Shown piece after piece: positions 6,571 through 10,457 of a stretch of 10,457 bases of DNA. The stretch spans positions 1 through 10,457 of the forward strand of contig CAJNDS010001707.1 in NCBI GenBank assembly GCA_905221605.1. Direction: 5' to 3'. Each line of letters starts with the position of its first letter. Positions within the stretch are counted from its first letter, which is position 1. The position numbers were made by a program, and so were the translations under genes. Source of the stretch: Symbiodinium natans (Eukaryota; Sar; Dinophyceae; Suessiales; Symbiodiniaceae). A model generated the notes under the pieces. That model had not been told where the DNA came from, ran no database searches, and saw only the letters and a program-made list of their open reading frames with translations.

Positions 6571-7000
6571 ATACTTCATCATGGGGAGAAGGGACATACT
6601 TCATCACAGACTTGGCCCACAGGGAGAGGGGGTATACTTCATCACGCTGCTGGGGGGCTGGATCACAAACATGGCCCACGGGGCGAGGGGACATACTTCA
6701 GCCACAAAGAGAGGGTGGGGGGGGGGGAGAGGGAGGTCTTGGAGAGGGTGGGTGGGTGGGGAAACCTACTTTCTCACGCTGTTGGGTCAACTTCTGGAAT
6801 TCACAAGACCTGGCCTAACGGGGAGAGGTACCATGCCTTCTTCTCCCACACAATTTTGGTCCCCACGGGAGAAGGCGTACATACTTCATTTCCCACCACA
6901 AAAATGGTTGGCCCCTCGGGGAGAAGGGACATACTTCATCACAAATTTGGCCCACGGGGAGAAGGGACATACTTCATCACAGACTTGGCTCACAGGAGGC
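6571..7000. repeat. Degenerate 38-bp tandem repeat, G-rich
   Basis: The unit GGGACATACTTCATCACAAA followed by TTTGGCCCACGGGGAGAA is clear at 6926 and 6964 (period 38) and at 6591 and about 6629. Between them it recurs with insertions, at 6688 and near 6876, separated by G-rich filler that includes an uninterrupted run of ten or more G near 6718-6728. A long plus-strand open frame (6454-7182) crosses the array. Its repeated peptide mirrors the DNA repeat and I do not regard it as a gene. Confidence 0.75.
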
Positions 7001-7130
7001 GCCAAAATAATCTAAATAATCTAATTATTCAAATCCATTGGTTCCTCTGGAAACCCAACCATTTAAATAATTTAAAGAATTTAATTATTCAAATACCTGG
7101 ATTTAAATATTTTAGTTCTGGGGCGTCCCA
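7001..7130. repeat. Fragment of the 2230-3045 AT-rich family
   Basis: ATTTAAATAATTTAAAGAAT at 7061-7080 matches 2278-2297, and GGATTTAAATATTTTAGTTC followed by TGGGG resembles the TTAATTCTGGGGA anchor of that family. The poly-G/C module is missing. It is a dispersed, truncated copy sitting directly before the second segmental duplicate. Confidence 0.55.
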
Positions 7131-7164
7131 TCAAAAGGGAATAGGGAGAGACAAGGGAGAGATG

Positions 7165-7180
7165 ATATATATATATATAT
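7165..7180. repeat. (AT)8 at the duplication boundary
   Basis: Sixteen bases of pure AT sit exactly where similarity to copy 1 begins. Copy 1 reads GATGATAGAGC at this place and copy 2 reads GATG, then (AT)8, then AGAGC. Upstream of it, 7134-7164 resembles 5840-5872. Confidence 0.85.
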
Positions 7181-7693
7181 AGAGCTTTGCGCTTTATTTT
7201 GTCACTCCGTCTCCTTGCTTCCTGTCTCTTCTCTTCTTTCCAGTACCCTTCCAGAAAAATGGCATCCTTGTTCTCTCTCCTCTCTCACTTCGCTTTCCCT
7301 TCTCTCTTTCTGTTACTTTTTGACTGATGAACAACAAGAAAGGAACTTGCAGGATAAAACAGTGGCAGGGTAAGCAGAGGTTGCGCGTGGACCTTGCCGT
7401 ACTTCATCATATCCCTCTTCTCGGCCTATCTCTTCTGCTCCTTTCCTTACTCTTCTCCTTTTCAGAATTATTCCTCGTTAGTTGTTCTTATCTGGAAAAG
7501 AAAGAGGGAAGGGAGAGATAAGGGAGGGAGGATAGATAAAGAAGAGTGCCGTCTTCTCTGCGCCTTGTTTTGTCTCTCCCTCTTCTCTATTCATCTCTCT
7601 TCGATTCTTTTCTTTGCTGTTCTATTGAAATTGGATTCCCTGTATCTCTCCTCTGTCCTTCTCTCTCGCTCCTCTTCTCCTGTTCCCCTCTAA
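7180..7693. repeat. CT-rich monomer pair, copy 2
   Basis: This is base-for-base nearly the same as 3612-4125 at a constant offset of 3568. Scattered substitutions are visible, for example CACCCCGTC to CACTCCGTC and TCGCCTCTC to TCTCCTCTC. The second monomer starts at 7541 with GAAGAGTGCCGTCTTCT. Confidence 0.85.
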
Positions 7694-7710
7694 ACGATTG
7701 CTCTTTACAG

Positions 7711-7944
7711 ATCGGTGCCCTCCCTCCTCTTCAGGAAATCTCTTTTCGCTTATTTTGCTTTTTGAAGCGAATAAAACAACGGATAAGAGAGGAAAGGGAA
7801 TGACTAAGTAAAGACAGGAGCTCTTCAATAGGTGCCCTCCCTCCTCTTCAGGAAATCTCTTTTCCCTTATTTTGCATTTTGAAGCGAAGAAGACAACAGA
7901 TAAGAAGAGAGGAAAGGGAATGACTAAGTAAAGAGAGGAGCTCT
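7711..7944. repeat. 117-bp tandem pair, copy 2
   Basis: The pair starts at 7711 (ATCGGTGCCC) and 7828, matching 4143 and 4260 at offset 3568. It carries the same 39-codon periodic minus-strand frame with a few changes and is not taken as a gene. Confidence 0.85.
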
Positions 7945-8442
7945 TCAATTTCCCTCCCTATATCTGATGTTACTTTTCCTTCTTGGGCGGTGCCCTTCCT
8001 TCTCCCTTGAAGATGCAGAAAACGATCAGGAAGGACACCCGTTCCATCGCCCATATATAGACAGAGATAAATCATGAGCATCAGCTGGGTTTGCTGCCGA
8101 TCCAAAATGGGCGTCCCTTTTAATCGCTTTCTGTGTCTTGAAACGAGCAAAAGGGGCACCCTTACTAAGTGTTTTCTTGTGGTGTCCCTTTTCTTCGCTT
8201 GAAGATGCAGAAAACGATCCAAAAAGGACACCCGTTCCATCGCCCATATATGGGGAGAGAGATAAATCATGAGCATCAGCTGGGTTTGCTGCCAATCCAA
8301 AATGGGCGCCCTTTTAATCGCTTGCTGTGTCTTCAAACGAGCAAAAGGGGCACCCTAAGTGTGTTCTTGTGGTGTCCCTTTTCTTCGCTTGAAGATGCAG
8401 AAAACGATCTAAAAGGACACCTGTTCCATCGCCCATATATAT

Positions 8443-8452
<10 letters not shown>

Positions 8453-8525
<73 letters not shown>
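8453..8525. repeat. (AG)36 microsatellite
   Basis: About 72 bases of uninterrupted AG follow TATATATAGAGAGAGAC. This is the longest simple repeat in the window and the linker between the second and third units of array 2. The equivalent tract in array 1 is 60 bases. Confidence 0.97.
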
Positions 8526-8530
<5 letters not shown>

Positions 8531-8697
8531 TGAGCATCAGCTGGGTTGGCTGCCAATCCAAAACGGGCGTCCCTTTTAATCGCTTTCTGTGTCTTCAAAC
8601 GAGCAAAAGGGACACCCGAAGTGCTTGCTTGTGGGGTGTCCCTTTTCCTCGCTTGAAGATGCAGAAAACGATCAAAAAAGGACACCCATTCCATCGC

Positions 8698-8700
<3 letters not shown>

Positions 8701-8750
<50 letters not shown>
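8701..8750. repeat. (GA)25 microsatellite, first of an equal pair
   Basis: Fifty bases of pure GA begin directly after CCATCGCCCA, without the ATATATA lead seen in array 1, and end in AAAAGAATCATG. Confidence 0.97.
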
Positions 8751-8755
<5 letters not shown>

Positions 8756-8791
8756 AATCATGAGCATCAGCTGGGTTGGCTGCCAATCCAA

Positions 8792-8919
8792 AATGGACGT
8801 CCCTTTTAATCGCTTTCTGTGTCTTCAAACGAGCAAAAGGGACACCCTAAGTGCTTTCTTGTGGGGTGTCCCTTTTCCTCGCTTGAAGATGCAGAAAACG
8901 ATCAAAAAGGACACCCATT
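8792..8919. repeat. Representative fold-back: 56-nt arms, 16-nt loop
   Basis: Left arm 8792-8847 and right arm 8864-8919 are equal in length, and 47 of 56 positions are complementary. Eight of the nine mismatched positions are transition differences between the arms. Six of those eight would become G-U pairs in a minus-strand transcript, leaving about 53 of 56 positions paired. The loop is TAAGTGCTTTCTTGTG. The same architecture is seen at 4989-5116 with identical arm and loop lengths. Confidence 0.88.
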
Positions 8920-8926
8920 CCATCGC

Positions 8927-8929
<3 letters not shown>

Positions 8930-8979
<50 letters not shown>
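8930..8979. repeat. (GA)25 microsatellite, second of an equal pair
   Basis: Fifty bases of pure GA in the same flanks as 8701-8750. The equal length and identical borders point to very recent copying of the whole unit. Confidence 0.97.
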
Positions 8980-8984
<5 letters not shown>

Positions 8985-9190
8985 AATCATGAGCATCAGC
9001 TGGGTTGGCTGCCAATCCAAAATGGACGTCCCTTTTAATCGCTTTCTGTGTCTTCAAACGAACAAAAGAAAACACTTAGGTTCCTCACTTGAAGATGCAG
9101 GAAACGGCCCAACAAGGACACCCGTTCCATCGCCCATATATAGAGAGAGAGAGAGAGGGAGAAAGGAAAAAATCATGAGCATCAGCTGGG

Positions 9191-9449
9191 TTTGCTTACA
9201 TGTTCATTGTTATTCCTTTTGTTTTTTCTAACGGAAATGAACAAGAGAAGAGAAAAAATAAGAACCAGAGGAAAGATGAAAACGAGCACCATCTTCTCTT
9301 TGCCTGATTTTTGCATTTCGCCTGTCCTCATTTCTCTTCTATTCTTTTCATTGCTCTTCCATTTAGAGTTGCATTCCTGTTGATCTCTCCTCTCTCCTTT
9401 CTCTCTCCCTTCTCTTCTCTTGTTCTCCTTTAAATCTCAAAAACACACA
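9191..9449. repeat. CT-rich terminal monomer, copy 2
   Basis: This matches 5361-5616, with the start word GAGCACCATCTTCTCTTTGC at 9283. It ends at the abrupt junction after 9449. Confidence 0.8.
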
Positions 9450-9548
9450 GTGAGGAAGACAAGCTTCGAGGCGCTGGAGCCGCGCCGTTTTCAGGCATCG
9501 GCTTGGTCAACGAGTTGCTATTTGATGTCCGCAAAGTTAGTGTCTTAA
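9450..9548 (+). pseudogene. Severed C-terminal tail of an upstream gene copy
   Basis: Read from AGG at 9453, this stretch is open to a TAA at about 9546-9548. It ends in a peptide containing QASAWSTSCY, also found at the same place in the next copy (10040-10135), with the same stop position relative to the repeat. It therefore looks like the 3' end of a gene copy whose 5' part was lost at the 9449/9450 junction. Substitutions between the two tails are not biased to third codon positions, so the tail may be under little constraint or may lie outside the real coding region. Confidence 0.3.
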
Positions 9549-9852
9549 GATTGTTCACCGATTGTTGTATGATGGTCACTGATTATCCGAGAAGTTTTCG
9601 CGGGTCTTTTGCAATGGGTGCTGTCGTTGCTCTTTTTTTTTTGGCTCCTTCTCGGCGGGGCAGTGGCTTCTGCGGTCATGGGAGTGTCCGTGGCGGAGGT
9701 GGACTGTAGCGGGTTGTGCGGCTGCATCATTCCAATGCTTGCGGTAAAGGCATGTGTCTCAAGGTGATTTTCTGCGGGAGTGTTTTCTGCACGAGACGGT
9801 TCAGGGCACTGCAGGACTCGCGTCCACTTCAGTTTGTGAAGAAGAGTACGAA

Positions 9853-9871
9853 GTTCGACAGATTGTCGAAC
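9853..9871. other. Perfect 8-bp hairpin unique to copy 1
   Basis: GTTCGACA at 9853-9860 pairs exactly with TGTCGAAC at 9864-9871 across a GAT loop. It lies inside the LSNRR codons. Copy 2 has GTTTTACA in the same place, which breaks the stem. Confidence 0.5.
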
Positions 9872-9908
9872 CGACGTCTGTACGCGTTGAATGATAATGT
9901 AGATGTCT

Positions 9909-9949
9909 TGAAAGAGTTAGGGCATCTTCATGAGAAGAAGCCTCTTTCA
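9909..9949. other. 41-nt two-stage hairpin
   Basis: TGAAAGAG at 9909-9916 pairs perfectly with CTCTTTCA at 9942-9949. Inside it TCTTC and GAAGA pair around an ATGA loop. It lies in the open frame of copy 1, so it could be chance or an RNA fold in a transcript. The equivalent part of copy 2 is beyond the window. Confidence 0.4.
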
Positions 9950-10264
9950 GTAGCAGTGATCTTTGTCGACGCACACCAAGCAACAATTCTGCACGACAGC
10001 TGGCGAGACTTGGCGTCGGCCGCAGCCGTTTCCCGAGTCAGGAAGACAAGCTCCGAGGCGCCGCAGCCGTGCCGTCTTCAGGCATCGGCTTGGTCGACCA
10101 GTTGCTATTGGTTGCCCGCAAAAATAGTGTCTTAAGATTGTTCACCGATTGTTGTATGATGGTCACTGATTACGCGAGACGTTTTCGCAGGTCTTTTGCA
10201 ATGGGTGCCGTCGTTGCTTGTTTTTGGTCGGCTCCTTATCGGCGGGGCAGTGGCTTCTGCGGTC

Positions 10265-10457
10265 ATGGGTGCGTCCGTGGCGGAGGTGGACTGTAGCGGG
10301 TTGTGCGGTTGTATGATTCCAATGCTTGCGGTAAAGGCAGTGATTTTCTGCGGGGGTGTTTTCTGCACGAGACGGTTCAGGGCACTGCAGGACTCGCGTC
10401 CACTTCAGTTTGTGAAGAAGAGTACGAAGTTTTACAGGTTGTCGAACCGACGTCTGT
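10265..10457 (+). CDS. NRRL-motif small gene, copy 2, cut by window edge
   Basis: The frame is open from 10160 to the last base with no stop. The first in-frame ATG is 10265 (MGASVAEVDCSG). It passes through MIPMLAVKAV and FCGGVFCT, and ends in KFYRLSNRRL at the window edge. The part upstream of the ATG encodes a hydrophobic run (around 10211-10270, rich in Leu, Val, Gly and Ala), so the true start could lie further left or behind a splice acceptor such as TTTTCGCAG at 10182-10190. In the open part 10160-10339, about half of the differences from copy 1 fall at third codon positions, a mild sign of coding constraint. The function is unknown. The NRRL-type, possibly nucleotide-binding or ParB-like, assignment is a guess from one motif. 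Confidence 0.38.
   Translation, partial: MGASVAEVDCSGLCGCMIPMLAVKAVIFCGGVFCTRRFRALQDSRPLQFVKKSTKFYRLSNRRL

Larger units (their letters stand above)
7973..9190. repeat. Fold-back unit array 2 (185-261-bp units with GA linkers)
   Basis: ATGAGCATCAGCTGGG starts units at 8074, 8269, 8530, 8760, 8989 and 9174, with spacings of 195, 261, 230, 229 and 185. Units at 8074 and 8269 match array 1 at offset 3568, and those at 8989 and 9174 match array 1 at offset 3830, so one extra unit sits around 8530-8988. Intact fold-backs lie at about 8106-8235, 8301-8426, 8562-8690 and 8792-8919. The unit at 8989 has the same internal deletion as its counterpart at 5159. Confidence 0.92.
7161..9449. repeat. Segmental duplication, copy 2
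   Basis: This is a direct copy of 3608-5616. It is about 265 bp longer downstream of position 8440. The gain is explained by longer GA tracts and one additional array unit of about 229 bp. It stops abruptly at AAACACACA (9441-9449), where unrelated DNA of balanced composition begins. Confidence 0.93.
9678..10135 (+). pseudogene. NRRL-motif small gene, copy 1, frameshifted
   Basis: From ATG at 9678 the frame reads MGVSVAEVDCSG and continues to about codon 29, where TGA (9765) ends it just after an 11-bp segment that copy 2 lacks. The frame that continues copy 2's reading is open from 9710 through 10135 and can also start at ATG 9752. It contains RPLQFV, then KFDRLSNRRLYAL, then LKELGHLHEKKPL and IFVDAH. 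From memory, NRRLYA preceded by a hydrophobic stretch resembles the core of a small ParB/sulfiredoxin-like domain found in scattered eukaryotic microbes (usual core near YSLDNRRLYAF). I hold this at motif level only. Where that core has Tyr, this copy has Asp, while copy 2 has Tyr. With the extra 11 bp and that change, I read copy 1 as broken. A spliced-out 11 bp is unlikely. Confidence 0.38.
9450..10457. repeat. 587-bp tandem repeat of balanced composition
   Basis: AGGAAGACAAGC occurs at 9453 and 10040, TGTCTTAAGA at 9541 and 10128, and TGTAGCGGGTTG at 9705 and 10292, all at offset 587. After an 11-bp indel (TGTGTCTCAAG, present near 9753-9763 and absent near 10340) the offset is 576 to the window edge. 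Copy 2 is cut by the window, so the array may continue. Composition differs sharply from everything to the left. Substitutions between copies are moderate, roughly one in ten in the more variable parts and fewer near the right end. Confidence 0.95.

Noticed and set aside
6454-7182. 242-codon plus-strand open frame, the longest in the window
   Set aside because: It runs through unrelated repeat types (CT-rich, 38-bp G-rich, AT-rich, (AT)8) and its peptide repeats mirror the DNA repeat. It looks like chance openness in low-stop G-rich DNA.
4701-9038. Arg-Glu and Ser-Leu dipeptide-repeat open frames in the arrays
   Set aside because: They are translations of (GA)n and its complement linking fold-back units.
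4405-9190. CRISPR or integron-like array from regularly spaced ATGAGCATCAGCTGGG words
   Set aside because: The sequence between the words is itself repeated (fold-back plus GA linker), so these are satellite units and not repeats with variable spacers or cassettes.
9503-9709. 68-codon plus-strand open frame recurring at 10069-10296, and minus-strand frames at 9545-9730 and 10132-10368
   Set aside because: They recur only because the DNA is tandemly duplicated. They overlap the frame with the NRRL motif, differ from copy to copy without third-position bias, and show no recognisable motif.

Overview
The window looks like repeat-dense eukaryotic nuclear DNA. It is built almost wholly from nested tandem repeats, microsatellites, fold-back units and a recent 2-kb segmental duplication. 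It has no operon layout, no rRNA or tRNA gene, and only one region with believable (partly broken) coding sequence. The organism cannot be named from this sequence. Long (GA)n tracts, AT-rich satellites and a candidate NRRL-motif gene cluster would suit a large-genome alga, protist, fungus-like microbe or lower plant, but that is inference.

Layout. 1-1340: an AT-rich satellite with a unit of about 175 bp, built on a 9-bp sub-word, with a strong dyad in most units. 1341-1669: AT-rich decay with no feature. 1670-1995: a pyrimidine-rich degenerate tract with a clean hairpin. 2003-2229: GC-rich 30-bp repeats ordered as a three-type, roughly 90-bp higher-order cycle. 2230-3045: a second AT-rich tandem family (period 342-359 bp) carrying inverted poly-G/poly-C modules. 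3046-3436: a mixed-composition spacer with a duplicated 35-bp word. 3437-3526: a GAT/GAA tract. 3608-5616 and 7161-9449: two direct copies, visibly very similar, of a block made of CT-rich monomers, a 117-bp tandem pair and an array of 185-261-bp units. Each intact array unit is a fold-back with 56-nt arms, joined to the next by an AG/GA tract. Copy 2 has one more array unit and longer GA tracts. 5617-7160: between the copies lie a third, diverged CT-rich pair, an inverted relative of the 117-bp element, a degenerate 38-bp repeat and a fragment of the AT-rich family.

9450-10457 is sharply different: about half GC, with a 587-bp tandem repeat starting at an abrupt junction. One reading frame recurs in every copy and contains a motif reading LSNRRLYAL. 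I read it as a tandem array of a small gene: a severed tail, one copy frameshifted by an 11-bp indel, and one copy open to the window edge. The NRRL family assignment is motif-level only.

No multi-gene system is visible. The features most worth following are the tandem fold-back array and the small tandem gene cluster.
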